This document shows positions 8,810-17,614 of a DNA stretch of 64,000 bases, piece by piece. The translations under genes were made by a program, and so were the position numbers. The notes beneath the pieces were generated by a model. It was given only the letters and a program-made list of their open reading frames with translations, ran no database searches and was not told where the DNA came from. The DNA comes from Desulforhabdus amnigena (GTDB taxonomy: Bacteria > Desulfobacterota > Syntrophobacteria > Syntrophobacterales > Syntrophobacteraceae), in contig NZ_BSDR01000001.1 of NCBI RefSeq assembly GCF_027925305.1, forward strand, positions 3,003,001 through 3,067,000, read 5' to 3'. Each line of letters opens with the position of its first letter. Position 1 is the stretch's first letter.

Positions 8810-9517
8810 CTACCCGGATATCTGCCAGCGAGTAATAAAAAGAGCTGCACGTTCCTCCGGAAGGACTTCGGACCCAGCGTCAGTCCCTTCGTCTTGCTGG
8901 GAACAGACACAATTGCGGCCTTTGGTCTTTGCCTCGAGAAGGTATTTGTCCGCTCTCTTGATAAATTCATCCGCATCGAACTTATCGGTGGCCTTATAGA
9001 CTTCCACTCCAAAGCTGGCCGTCAGGCGGATCTCCCGCCCATCGAATTCGAATCCGGCATCGGCAAGAATCGTACGGAGACGATGCGCAGTCAACACAGC
9101 TTTTCGCAAAGAAGTCGCCGGTAAGATGAGAGTGAACTCCTCGCCTCCGTAGCGGCAAAGAATATCGTTCACCCGTATGCTATCACGCCAGAGTCTGCTG
9201 ACCCACCGCAGAGCAGCATTGCCGGCCTGGTGTCCGTAAGTATCATTTATTTTTTTGAAATAATCGAGATCGATCATGATGACGGCGAGAGGAAACCCTG
9301 TCCGCCGCGTCCGTTCCATCTCTCGCTCAAGAGATACCTGAAGATACTGAAAATTGAAGATTCCCGTCAAAGGATCACACTGACTGAGCGCGGCAACCCG
9401 ATCATATTCTTTCTTCAAGTGCTCGTATTGCTCTTTGAGACGCTCGATTTCGGCAATAAGAGGGCAATCCGTCTTTCCAACCGGACAAGATATAACATCT
9501 TTACAGTGTTGTTCCAA
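8810..9517 (-). CDS. diguanylate cyclase with GGEEF domain
   Basis: Cytoplasmic enzyme that makes cyclic di-GMP from two GTP. Residues about 20-42 form a short coiled coil, followed by a full GGDEF domain with the start motif DPLTGIFN and the active-site loop RYGGEEF. RVND lies five residues before GGEEF, matching the RxxD product-inhibition site, so feedback control by c-di-GMP is likely. There is no recognisable sensor domain; N-terminal cysteines (C5, C11, C18) may bind metal or respond to redox. It is a candidate source of ligand for the GEMM riboswitches at 38.7 kb. Confidence 0.92.
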   Translation of the reverse strand: MEQHCKDVISCPVGKTDCPLIAEIERLKEQYEHLKKEYDRVAALSQCDPLTGIFNFQYLQVSLEREMERTRRTGFPLAVIMIDLDYFKKINDTYGHQAGNAALRWVSRLWRDSIRVNDILCRYGGEEFTLILPATSLRKAVLTAHRLRTILADAGFEFDGREIRLTASFGVEVYKATDKFDADEFIKRADKYLLEAKTKGRNCVCSQQDEGTDAGSEVLPEERAALFITRWQISG

Positions 9518-10009
9518 GCCGGGGTACCTCCAACATCAAATGGAATCTCTATGTTTATCGTAAGCTCTTACCCTTCCTAAAAAACCGACATTCAGTTTTA
9601 AGGGGTCGGGCAATCGCACAATTATGGTGCTCCAACGCTCAAGGACTCGGGAATCACGTTATGAGATGATCTATTTTTCGAAAGCTGCCGGAAGTTATTG
9701 CCACATTGTCACATCAACCAAGGAGATACGGAGGGCACGGAGAAAGACCTTCAAATGAAAACTCTTTGTTCTCCATGTCTCCATGGTTCAGATGAAATCC
9801 GACAATGTCGAGTTATTCCATAAATCCACAAAAACGAATCACCGCCATGCTGACTTCGAAAGAGCCAAAAACACACTTCCATAATATTTCGAGTTAGCTT
9901 ATTTTACTTGGCAGAAATCAGAAAACGTTACTGTTTTTTGATAAGTACTTCATTATCGATTGTCTTGCAATAATATACAGTTGTTCGACAAGGGCATCTT
10001 TTGCGCTGA
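9518..10009. other. intergenic region, no gene
   Basis: AT-rich spacer between the divergent diguanylate cyclase and GAF-PP2C genes. It contains one copy of the CACGGAGA repeat (9716-9820). No supported ORF or RNA gene was seen. It must hold promoters for both flanking genes, but no convincing boxes were found. Confidence 0.6.
9716..9820. repeat. CACGGAGA dispersed repeat, copy 1
   Basis: Contains GGAGATACGGAGGGCACGG, then CCATGGTTCAGATGAAATCC and GACAATGTCGAG. The same order of blocks recurs at 20581-20685 (CACGGAGACACAGAGGACAC, CCGTGGTTCAGAGAAATCC, GACAATGTCATG). Both copies are intergenic. Confidence 0.75.
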
Positions 10010-11380
10010 ATGCTCTACATGATGACATCAATCGAACATAAAGAAAAACAGACTATGGGTATAAAATCCGAAAGCAAAACGACGAGCGCCACTCTCATTG
10101 CAGATCTTCATCGATGCCATGAACGCATCCAGAATCTCAAGAATTGTTTCCAGCTTGCCGGCCTCATTTCTTCTACGCTGGACTTGGGGCAGGTGCTGCA
10201 ATCCATCATGAGCACTTCAAGGAAGATTTTAAGAGCAGAGGCTTGCAGTCTCATGCTGGTGGACGAAGCGACTCAGGAATTGGTCTTTGAGGTGGCGCAG
10301 GGTCCCGTGGCCAACCAATTGAAGGGCGGCTTTCGTTTGAAAAAAGGGGAAGGAATTGCCGGGAGTGTCTTCGATTCGGGAAAAGCGCTACTCATTGAAG
10401 ATGCATATGAGGACCCACGATTTCATCGTGAATTTGATCTGAAAACGGGCTACCGCACCCGTTCTATCCTCTGTGTTCCCATCAAGATCATGGACCGGAT
10501 CATTGGGGTTTCACAGGTGATCAACAGGATCGATGGAACCCCCTTCGACTCTGAAGATGAAGAGATTTTGACACTGCTTTGCGCTCACGCTGCCATCGCC
10601 ATAGAAAATGCCCGCATGCACCGTGCTCTTCTCCACAAACAGCAGATCGAAAGCGACCTAGCATTGGCCACCAGCATCCAGCGGAGCTTCCTTCCTCAGA
10701 ATACACCCCAACTCCCCGGTTTTCATTTTCTTTCCCATTACCGGGCTGCCCGGGAAGTAGGAGGGGACTTTTACGATTTCATTGCTCTCGATGGTGAAAG
10801 GTGGGGAATCCTCATTGGTGATGTATCGGGAAAGGGAATAGCATCCGCTCTCTGTATGGCGAAACTCACATCGGACTTTCGCCTTCATGCCATCCGGGAA
10901 AAAGACCCGAGCCGCCTGATGGAACGCATCAACGATCTTCTCTGCGGACGGAGCCGCCGAGGAATGTTCGTGACCCTGCTATATATGGTGCTGGACCCCC
11001 AGGAATGCACTCTCACATGCGTAAATGCGGGTCATATCCCTCCTCTTCTCTGGAACCACGAAAAAAACCGCTACGTATTCCTGGATTCCATGGGTGGCCT
11101 TCCAGCAGGAATTATCGCGGGGCAGCGCTATCCATCCGACAAAATCCACCTCGAACCCGGCGACTGCCTTTTCCTATCCACAGATGGACTCATGGAAGCC
11201 AAAAATGCTCAAGGAGAACGTCTCGGGACTGAACGCATGGAGAAGGCTATCCGTTCCGGAAGCTCCCGGGCCGATGAGGTTTACCTCAGAGTGATGGGGC
11301 AATTGAAGGAATTCGTTCAGGAAACTCCCCCTGCGGATGATTTGACTCTAGTTCTTTTGGGGGTCGAGGAATCCCGATGA
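10010..11380 (+). CDS. GAF-domain PP2C-type (SpoIIE/RsbU) serine phosphatase
   Basis: Signal-responsive serine phosphatase of a partner-switching pathway. A short coiled coil (about 25-45) precedes a GAF sensor domain (about 55-205; SSTLDLGQVLQ to HAAIAIENARM) and a SpoIIE-type PP2C catalytic domain (about 225-455) with GGDFYDF and IGDVSGKG metal-binding motifs and the terminal PPADDLTLVLL. Several ATGs (10010, 10019, 10022, 10055) are possible and none has a strong ribosome site. The stop overlaps the ATG of a downstream RsbW-type kinase (ATGA), so the two act together. Confidence 0.9.
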   Translation: MLYMMTSIEHKEKQTMGIKSESKTTSATLIADLHRCHERIQNLKNCFQLAGLISSTLDLGQVLQSIMSTSRKILRAEACSLMLVDEATQELVFEVAQGPVANQLKGGFRLKKGEGIAGSVFDSGKALLIEDAYEDPRFHREFDLKTGYRTRSILCVPIKIMDRIIGVSQVINRIDGTPFDSEDEEILTLLCAHAAIAIENARMHRALLHKQQIESDLALATSIQRSFLPQNTPQLPGFHFLSHYRAAREVGGDFYDFIALDGERWGILIGDVSGKGIASALCMAKLTSDFRLHAIREKDPSRLMERINDLLCGRSRRGMFVTLLYMVLDPQECTLTCVNAGHIPPLLWNHEKNRYVFLDSMGGLPAGIIAGQRYPSDKIHLEPGDCLFLSTDGLMEAKNAQGERLGTERMEKAIRSGSSRADEVYLRVMGQLKEFVQETPPADDLTLVLLGVEESR

Positions 11381-11823
11381 CCTTACAGCAAATCAGTGGC
11401 CCCATTATTCTTGATATTCCTACAGATCCTGCGGTTCTCTTTCTGGTCCGCGGCATGGTGGAGCGCCTTGCCTGCCGTCTGGACTTTCCACGTCCGGAGA
11501 TCGATCAACTGGTTCTGGCTGTGGATGAAGCCTGCACCAATGCGATTCGGCATGCCTATAACAATCGCCCCAATGAAAGGATCCGGCTCACATTCAATGC
11601 AGATCCCCAAAAGTTGGAAATTTTCGTACGCGACTTCGGAATCCAAGCGGACCCCCAACGGCTTAAGCCGAGGGAACTGAGCGATGTTCGCCCCGGAGGG
11701 CTGGGTATTTACTTCATACAGACTGCCATGGACAGGGTTGAATACGAAATTCCGCCCGACGGCGGCACCCTGCTGAAGATGATCAAACTCAGAACGCCGC
11801 AAGGTAATCAACAGAACAGCTGA
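11377..11823 (+). CDS. RsbW-like anti-sigma/serine kinase (HATPase fold)
   Basis: A 148-aa GHKL ATPase of the anti-sigma-factor kinase family. The N-box is DEACTNAIRHAYNN (about 49-62) and the G-box region is VRPGGLGIYFIQTAMD (about 108-123). In the RsbW/SpoIIAB scheme such a kinase phosphorylates a STAS antagonist, and a PP2C phosphatase like the preceding gene reverses this. No STAS protein or sigma factor is nearby, so the partner must be elsewhere. It overlaps the phosphatase gene by 4 nt. Confidence 0.86.
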   Translation: MTLQQISGPIILDIPTDPAVLFLVRGMVERLACRLDFPRPEIDQLVLAVDEACTNAIRHAYNNRPNERIRLTFNADPQKLEIFVRDFGIQADPQRLKPRELSDVRPGGLGIYFIQTAMDRVEYEIPPDGGTLLKMIKLRTPQGNQQNS

Positions 11824-12138
11824 ATCCCGAAGGTTGTGAACAGAAAGCGGAGGGTTGCTCAGCGGAAGGAACCCTGCCATCCTTGCGGCGGGCAAGGAGA
11901 AGAGACCTTGCCCGATCCAAGTTTCATCCATGTGATTGTTAAACCCTTCTTTTGAATATTGGGCTGATCGGGAGGATCCAGTATGTTATAATTTTTTGAA
12001 AAATATTCGCAATGTTTGATAATTGCTCTTACATGACGATCAAGAGTCTTAACCTTATCCATGCAGAATATCTGATTGACGATTCCAAACGATGGGAATC
12101 GCCCTCAAGCCGATATTCAAAGTCAAGGAGGAACGGAA

Positions 12139-14253
12139 ATGAGTAGACTGAACAGGATATTTTTGTTGGCATTTCTGCTCTTTTTTGCCATGGCGACAGT
12201 GAACATTTTTCTCATGCCGCCTCGAGTCCGGGCTGAAGATAATCAGGATTCTGAGGCCCCCCTCCTTGTAGGGCGCATTTCTCATGTTGAAGGACAACTG
12301 CTGCGCTATGTCCCTGAAGAGAAAGACTGGGTGGCAACAGTGAAAGACGCTCCCTTTGGGATCAACGACACTCTCTATTCCGATGAGGCAGGCAAGGCGG
12401 AATTCATCCTGCCGAACAATACCTGGATAAGGATTGACGGAGACACACAAATCCAGAGCATCGCCATAGAAAATGACCTGACCGAAATGGACGTCGCATC
12501 AGGAATTGCACGTTTCTACAATAAGGGTTCGGACGTAGAATTGAAGGTCACGACCCCCTTCGGGTATGTATCAGCACCCGGCAATACCTGTTTCGACCTG
12601 TACGTTGGCGATAACTCGGTGGAAGTCGTCTCTTTGACCGGAACGGTGTATTTCATTCACAACAAAGACGATGCGCGATATGAAGTGATCGAAGGATCTT
12701 CCTCCCTCCTTGCCGACAATGAACAGATAACTGCCGGAGAGAGACCCGCAGCGGGCGAATGGGATGCCTGGAACAGAAGTCGGGATGCGCTGTGGGCCAA
12801 AAGGCTGGAAGTGAAGGGGGATTCCGTCAAATACCTTCCTCCACAACTTCGCGATGACGCCTATGAGTTGGAAAGGCATGGAAAGTGGGAACGGGTTTAT
12901 TACGATGGCGCCTACCGGCCCATGTGGCGACCTTATGTGAGGGCGGATTGGGAACCGTTCACTGTGGGCAGATGGACTGTATGGTATGGAGATAACACGT
13001 GGATTCCCTATGAGCCCTTTGGATACGTCACCCACCATTATGGCAACTGGGTGCATGTCGGACCCCGCTGGTATTGGGCTCCCCCCGTTGTGAGGGCAAG
13101 AGTCCACGTAGCCGCTCCACTTCTGCATATCGGCTTCGGCTGGTATCCCGGCAGAGTGGGGTGGATATATTCGGGAACCCGCATTGGATGGGTGCCTCTG
13201 GCCTATAACGAAATCTACTATGGCCATCGGCCTTGGGGAAGGCGCACCGTCGTAATCAACGAATACAATATAAACAGAATCCATATTTACCCCAATAAAT
13301 ATCGCTACTACAACCGTGCGATCATCGTTGATCGACACAACTTCTACCGTGTGAACGATTACCGAAGGGTGCGCATCAGAAATATCAACAAAACAACCAT
13401 AATAAGAAATTATCGTGGCGCCCCTGTCGTCAACAGAACGGTCTTCAGAGATTATGACAGAGCGAAAGAAAGGTACAGATTCAATAATGTCGTTGTAAAT
13501 CGCAAACCTCACCTTTCGACATTTGAAAGAATTCAGAGGAATCAACTTGTTGCAGAAAAGAGAGGACGGATACGGGGTGCCGAAGTACGCCGGGAAATCC
13601 AAAACAAGCGCCGGGGAACCGTGGTTGAAGGGGCGCGCGTCGCTTCCCCCAAAGTCAAAAGAAGAATAGTTCCCGTACGGCAGGTAAACCAGCCTGAATC
13701 TCAAGTAAAATTTAAAGAGAGGGACCTCAGGAAGATACAGCAACAGAATAGAAGAACAGGAGAGGCCGATCGTCTCAAAAGCGAGCCGGTTCGCAAAAAA
13801 GGGGGGCAACCTTCCATCCAGGAAAGAAGGGAACGCAGAAAATCCTTGACTCCCGAGCAAATCCAGAAACAAGAGGAAATGAGACAGCGGAGGGAGGAAA
13901 AAAGAGTCAGACAGGAGAGAAGCCAGCAGGGGCAAATTCGCCAAAATCAGAACAGGTCTTCCATCCAGGAAAGAAGGGAACGCAAAAAATCCTTGACTCC
14001 CGAGCAAATCCAGAAACGAGAGGAAATGAGGCAGCGGAGGGAGGAAAAAAGAGTCAGACAGGAGAGAAGCCAGCAGGGGCAAATTCGCCAAAATCAGGAC
14101 AGATCTTCCATCCAGGAAAGAAGGGAACGCAGAAAATCCTTGACTCCCGAGCAAATCCAGAAACGAGAGGAAATGAGGCAGCGGAGGGAGGAAAAAAGCA
14201 AGCTTCGAAAACTACAGGAACAGGAAGGGCGACAGCAGCAAGGACCTTATTGA
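12139..14253 (+). CDS. secreted FecR-domain (DUF6600-like) protein with C-terminal tandem repeats
   Basis: Exported protein of unknown function. The ATG at 12139 is chosen because AAGGAGG lies 9 nt before it; the open frame extends 21 codons further upstream. Residues 1-34 are a signal peptide ending VRAED. Residues about 45-150 match a FecR-type beta domain (VGRISHVEGQL, then FILPNNTWIRIDGDTQI). Residues about 240-420 are rich in Trp, Tyr and Arg (WVHVGPRWYWAPP), as in DUF6600 proteins. The C-terminus has three 49-residue charged repeats. It probably lies in the periplasm or on the surface. The gene stands alone and converges on a lipoprotein gene. Confidence 0.82.
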   Translation: MSRLNRIFLLAFLLFFAMATVNIFLMPPRVRAEDNQDSEAPLLVGRISHVEGQLLRYVPEEKDWVATVKDAPFGINDTLYSDEAGKAEFILPNNTWIRIDGDTQIQSIAIENDLTEMDVASGIARFYNKGSDVELKVTTPFGYVSAPGNTCFDLYVGDNSVEVVSLTGTVYFIHNKDDARYEVIEGSSSLLADNEQITAGERPAAGEWDAWNRSRDALWAKRLEVKGDSVKYLPPQLRDDAYELERHGKWERVYYDGAYRPMWRPYVRADWEPFTVGRWTVWYGDNTWIPYEPFGYVTHHYGNWVHVGPRWYWAPPVVRARVHVAAPLLHIGFGWYPGRVGWIYSGTRIGWVPLAYNEIYYGHRPWGRRTVVINEYNINRIHIYPNKYRYYNRAIIVDRHNFYRVNDYRRVRIRNINKTTIIRNYRGAPVVNRTVFRDYDRAKERYRFNNVVVNRKPHLSTFERIQRNQLVAEKRGRIRGAEVRREIQNKRRGTVVEGARVASPKVKRRIVPVRQVNQPESQVKFKERDLRKIQQQNRRTGEADRLKSEPVRKKGGQPSIQERRERRKSLTPEQIQKQEEMRQRREEKRVRQERSQQGQIRQNQNRSSIQERRERKKSLTPEQIQKREEMRQRREEKRVRQERSQQGQIRQNQDRSSIQERRERRKSLTPEQIQKREEMRQRREEKSKLRKLQEQEGRQQQGPY
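13810..14250 (+). repeat. three in-frame 147-bp tandem repeats
   Basis: Units 13810-13956, 13957-14103 and 14104-14250 each encode 49 residues starting SIQERRER and containing SLTPEQIQK and EEMRQRREEK. The first two are nearly identical at DNA level; the third diverges over its last third. They encode a highly charged, probably helical tail and suggest recent expansion. Confidence 0.9.
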
Positions 14254-14338
14254 TGGCTAAGAAGCATGCATGGGTTGACCAAGATCGAGAATATATACTC
14301 CGCACGGATAAATGAAGATTTTTGATCATCGTACAGGA

Positions 14339-14381
14339 GGCGTCCCTGCCGCGATTGAAAAAAGGCTGCGGTAGGGACGCC
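14339..14381. terminator. hairpin between convergent genes
   Basis: Left arm GGCGTCCCTGCCGC and right arm GCGGTAGGGACGCC pair with one mismatch. It lies between the ends of the FecR-domain gene (+) and a lipoprotein gene (-). No T tract follows, so it may be a REP-like element or a bidirectional stop. Confidence 0.5.
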
Positions 14382-14441
14382 GTTCCTGCGAAAGCGCCAT
14401 GATCAACCATTGCGAGCATAAAAAACACTGAGGCCTGTTAT

Positions 14442-14849
14442 TCAATACTCATCGCAGATTTCAGTTTCATATTCGCGGACCACCACACCATTCCGCTTCA
14501 CAGTGGTTCTTTCCTTGTGACACCTAGGAGCATAATACTCCTCATAATAGCTTCCGGGGCAACGATAAGCACGAGGAGGAGGCGGCGGCGCCCCTTCCGC
14601 ACAAGCCTCGTTGGCTTCTATAGCTGAGCCCAAAATAGCTCCACCGGCCAGGCCGGATAATCCTCCCAGTGCGGCTCCCATGGGATTACCCGTTATAGCA
14701 TACCCCATGGCCGTTCCCAGGGCACCCAGCCCAAAAGATGTCGTGGCAACGCGGTCGTAAGCATAAGGCGAATAAGTGGACGCACAACCGGACATGAACG
14801 CTATGACCGCAAGCAGAAGGAAACCCGTTGCTAAACGTTTCGACTTCAT
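14442..14849 (-). CDS. glycine-zipper lipoprotein
   Basis: Predicted outer-membrane lipoprotein of 135 aa. The signal peptide ends in the lipobox FMSGC (Cys21). Residues about 40-80 are a glycine-zipper-like stretch (GLGALGTAMGYAITGNPMG) of the type found in envelope stress and surface-antigen lipoproteins. The C-terminus is Pro- and Cys-rich and basic. It converges on the FecR-domain gene. No specific function can be assigned. Confidence 0.75.
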   Translation of the reverse strand: MKSKRLATGFLLLAVIAFMSGCASTYSPYAYDRVATTSFGLGALGTAMGYAITGNPMGAALGGLSGLAGGAILGSAIEANEACAEGAPPPPPRAYRCPGSYYEEYYAPRCHKERTTVKRNGVVVREYETEICDEY

Positions 14850-15245
14850 GACTTCCCCCCTCCTAAGTCCTACTGCAATCTTCAGTACAAAGTTTTTTTA
14901 TTACAAAATAAATTTTAATCTTTTTTAAGAATCGAGTCACCCACAAACCTCTGGATTACCAGGTAAGGCTTTATTTAGCAATCGGAGTGCCAAAAGCATA
15001 AGGGTTTGGAATATGAATTTATTATCCACAATGTTCGGCGCAAAAAAAGTGGGCATGAATCTATCGATTACAATTTTTGCTCAGCCGGTTACCAATTTCT
15101 GCACATCATATGCCCTGCAGCCTCACATCCTTGCTTAATTGCCGAACTTTGCCGCATCAAAACGCACAACTTTACATGAAAAAAGGCTCAGGGGCCTTAG
15201 CTCATGGCTCATGACAACATCGCTTTTCAAGAATACTTCCCACTC
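14850..15245. other. intergenic region, no gene
   Basis: AT-rich spacer upstream of the glycine-zipper lipoprotein gene. Its right end is repeat copy B (15176-15245). No ORF or RNA is supported. Confidence 0.6.
15176..15245. repeat. CTCATGG-rich dispersed repeat, copy B (short)
   Basis: Matches the first half of copy A, starting ATGAAAAAAGGCTCA and running through GCTCATGGCTCATGACAAC and ATCGCTTTTCAAGAATACTT. It abuts the stop codon of the adjacent minus-strand gene. Confidence 0.8.
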
Positions 15246-15746
15246 TCACTCACCCGCCTTTTCTTTGGCCAATTCTTCGGGAGTCATGGTCCAAAAAGGG
15301 GTACCGTCCTTGGTCTTACGGACTTTGAGCTCAACTGTCTCACTTTTTTTAACCTTTGAGGCCATGAACACTTCTTTTTCCCCAATATCTGCCCAGACCC
15401 CTTTCACTTTGACCTTGTCACCTTTCTTGAGACCAATGGAATCCACATTGACAAAGGACTTTGGCCCCAACTGCACCTCCACCATGTCGCCATCCTGATC
15501 CTTCACTTTCAGTCCGACCCCCGGCGCCATACCGGGCAACGGAATGACTTCCACGATTTCCTCCACCTGGCCTTTGAACTGGTCCATTTCACTGGAGTTG
15601 TAAAATCGATTGTATTCCGACCCTTTCTCCCAGCCGGTCAAATCGCCTTTATCGGCCCCGAAACTACTGGCGGCCTGGATCGGCCCCAAAACCAAGAACA
15701 GCACCAACGTCAATATCACACATCTGTCAAAACCACGCATTGCCAT
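15246..15746 (-). CDS. exported protein, possible OB-fold
   Basis: A 166-aa secreted or periplasmic protein of unknown function. The start at 15746 is supported by GAAAGGAGA directly before the ATG; the frame extends 17 codons further upstream without a good ribosome site. A signal peptide (about residues 1-32) precedes a mature region with alternating strands (VEVQLGPKSFVNVDSIGLKK, then VKVKGVWADIGEK) like nucleic-acid or metal-associated OB-fold proteins. The stop codon is immediately followed by a dispersed repeat. Confidence 0.65.
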   Translation of the reverse strand: MAMRGFDRCVILTLVLFLVLGPIQAASSFGADKGDLTGWEKGSEYNRFYNSSEMDQFKGQVEEIVEVIPLPGMAPGVGLKVKDQDGDMVEVQLGPKSFVNVDSIGLKKGDKVKVKGVWADIGEKEVFMASKVKKSETVELKVRKTKDGTPFWTMTPEELAKEKAGE

Positions 15747-16055
15747 TCTCCTTTCATTATATCGTCCCATCTCGCTCACTGGTTTTGAACAACACAATTA
15801 TAAAAATAGATCCTCTCCCAACTCTTGGCAAACAGATTCAGGAAAAATCCGGTTGACTTGGAACCACGCTTTTCTTTATGGTGCGGCACACTTAGAATTC
15901 CTGATCAGGCAACCGCAAGATTCGTCCTTCCGGGAATTTTTCTTGAATACACATTGGCACCCTCCACTGATTCCTGTTTTCAAGGGGCCGCCGTGAGACG
16001 CATTGAATGGAACACTATTGTTTATTTTTACCATCGCAAGGAGATTCCTGACATC

Positions 16056-16856
16056 ATGAATACATTCCGCTGGGGCGAATGGGTCGCCCTGACGTCACAA
16101 AAAGGGAGAAAATGGCTGGTTAGGATTGAGGAAGGACCGTATTCCTCTCATCTGGGCACCATCCAGATGGAAGATGTGGTGGGAAAGGAGGAAGGGGACT
16201 ATCTCGACACCAACAAGGGTGCGAGAATGTTTCTATTCAGGCCCACCCTGGAAGACTACATCTTCAGCATGAACCGCCACACGCAGATCATCTACCCGAA
16301 AGACTTGGGCGCCATCATTTTCTACGGGGATATTCAGCCCGGCTGTACCATCCTCGAATCGGGCATCGGCTCCGGGGCTCTCAGCCTGGCGTTGCTTCGC
16401 GCCCTGTGCGGTACGGGAAGGCTCATTTCCGTCGAAAAAAGACCTGAATTTGCCCGCAAGGCTCGCGAAAACATCAGCAAATACTTCGGCGCAAATCCTC
16501 CAAATCATGACATCATCTCGGCGGACATACAGGATTTTCATATGAACCTCAAAGCCGACCGCATCTTCCTCGACCTTCCGGAGCCATGGCATGCCATTGC
16601 TTCGGTTTCCCGGTTGATCCGGCATGGGGGGCTTCTGCTCAGCCTGAGTCCCAACGTCGGCCAGGTGCAGATGATGTTCAAAGAACTCAAAACCCATGGT
16701 TTTGCAAACATTACGACCTTTGAATTGCTGAAACGCGATTGGATGGTCGACGAACGCCGCGCCCGCCCCATAGACCGCATGGTGGCCCATACGGGTTTCA
16801 TAACCCTAGCAAAAAGAACGCCCCGCCTTTTTATAGAAGGATCTTCAGGAGAATAA
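16056..16856 (+). CDS. tRNA (adenine-N1)-methyltransferase, TrmI-like
   Basis: SAM-dependent enzyme expected to methylate N1 of A58 in tRNA. The 266-aa product has an N-terminal small beta domain, the TrmI landmark RPTLEDYIFSMNRHTQIIYPKD split across about residues 68-90, the SAM-binding motif ESGIGSGALSLAL and the catalytic-site region DRIFLDLPEPWHA. The ATG at 16056 has AAGGAG 12 nt upstream. The frame is open 77 codons further back, but that part looks non-coding. A hairpin at 16860-16890 follows the stop. Confidence 0.85.
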   Translation: MNTFRWGEWVALTSQKGRKWLVRIEEGPYSSHLGTIQMEDVVGKEEGDYLDTNKGARMFLFRPTLEDYIFSMNRHTQIIYPKDLGAIIFYGDIQPGCTILESGIGSGALSLALLRALCGTGRLISVEKRPEFARKARENISKYFGANPPNHDIISADIQDFHMNLKADRIFLDLPEPWHAIASVSRLIRHGGLLLSLSPNVGQVQMMFKELKTHGFANITTFELLKRDWMVDERRARPIDRMVAHTGFITLAKRTPRLFIEGSSGE

Positions 16857-16859
16857 TAA

Positions 16860-16890
16860 GAGTGAAGGGAGATATTGCCTCCCTTCACTC
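16860..16890 (+). terminator. hairpin after TrmI-like gene
   Basis: Perfect 12-bp stem GAGTGAAGGGAG / CTCCCTTCACTC with a 7-nt loop, three bases after the stop codon. There is no T run, so intrinsic termination is uncertain. Confidence 0.55.
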
Positions 16891-17127
16891 TCTCTCCCGC
16901 CAGAATTCATGTCATTGAAGAACTTTCGATGATCATTTCATACGACAAAAACGTTTCATCCATCTCCCATCCAAGAGCATTTCGCTGAAGATATACAATA
17001 CATTTTTGTATCAAAAATTTACACTATTGCAAATATATCCAATATAAGCACAAATTTGTCCAAAAATATCTATATAATTACATAGATCTATAAAAATAAT
17101 CATGTTATTTCAATACATTATAAACAA

Positions 17128-17143
17128 TGGCAAGCTTGTTGCT
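17128..17143 (+). promoter_or_regulatory. sigma-54 (-24/-12) promoter of glnK-amtB
   Basis: TGGCAAGCTTGTTGCT fits the sigma-54 consensus TGGCAC-N5-TTGCW except for one base, with the invariant GG and GC elements 10 nt apart. It lies about 52 nt before the glnK start in a very AT-rich spacer (16891-17127) that is otherwise featureless. Such promoters are driven by NtrC-type activators, in keeping with nitrogen control of glnK-amtB. Confidence 0.75.
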
Positions 17144-17152
17144 AAATTATAG

Positions 17153-17533
<381 letters not shown>

Positions 17534-17614
17534 TGGACTCAGGAAGAAAAAAATACGGAGTGCAGTCGAAAAGCACCGCTTTTGGAAATATAAAAACGAG
17601 AGAGGAGAAATAAA

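Noticed and set aside
12571-14154. 527-codon minus-strand open frame
   Set aside because: It is antisense to the FecR-domain gene, has no ribosome site or signature, and its repetitive Phe/Leu/Ser sequence is the complement of the coding repeats.
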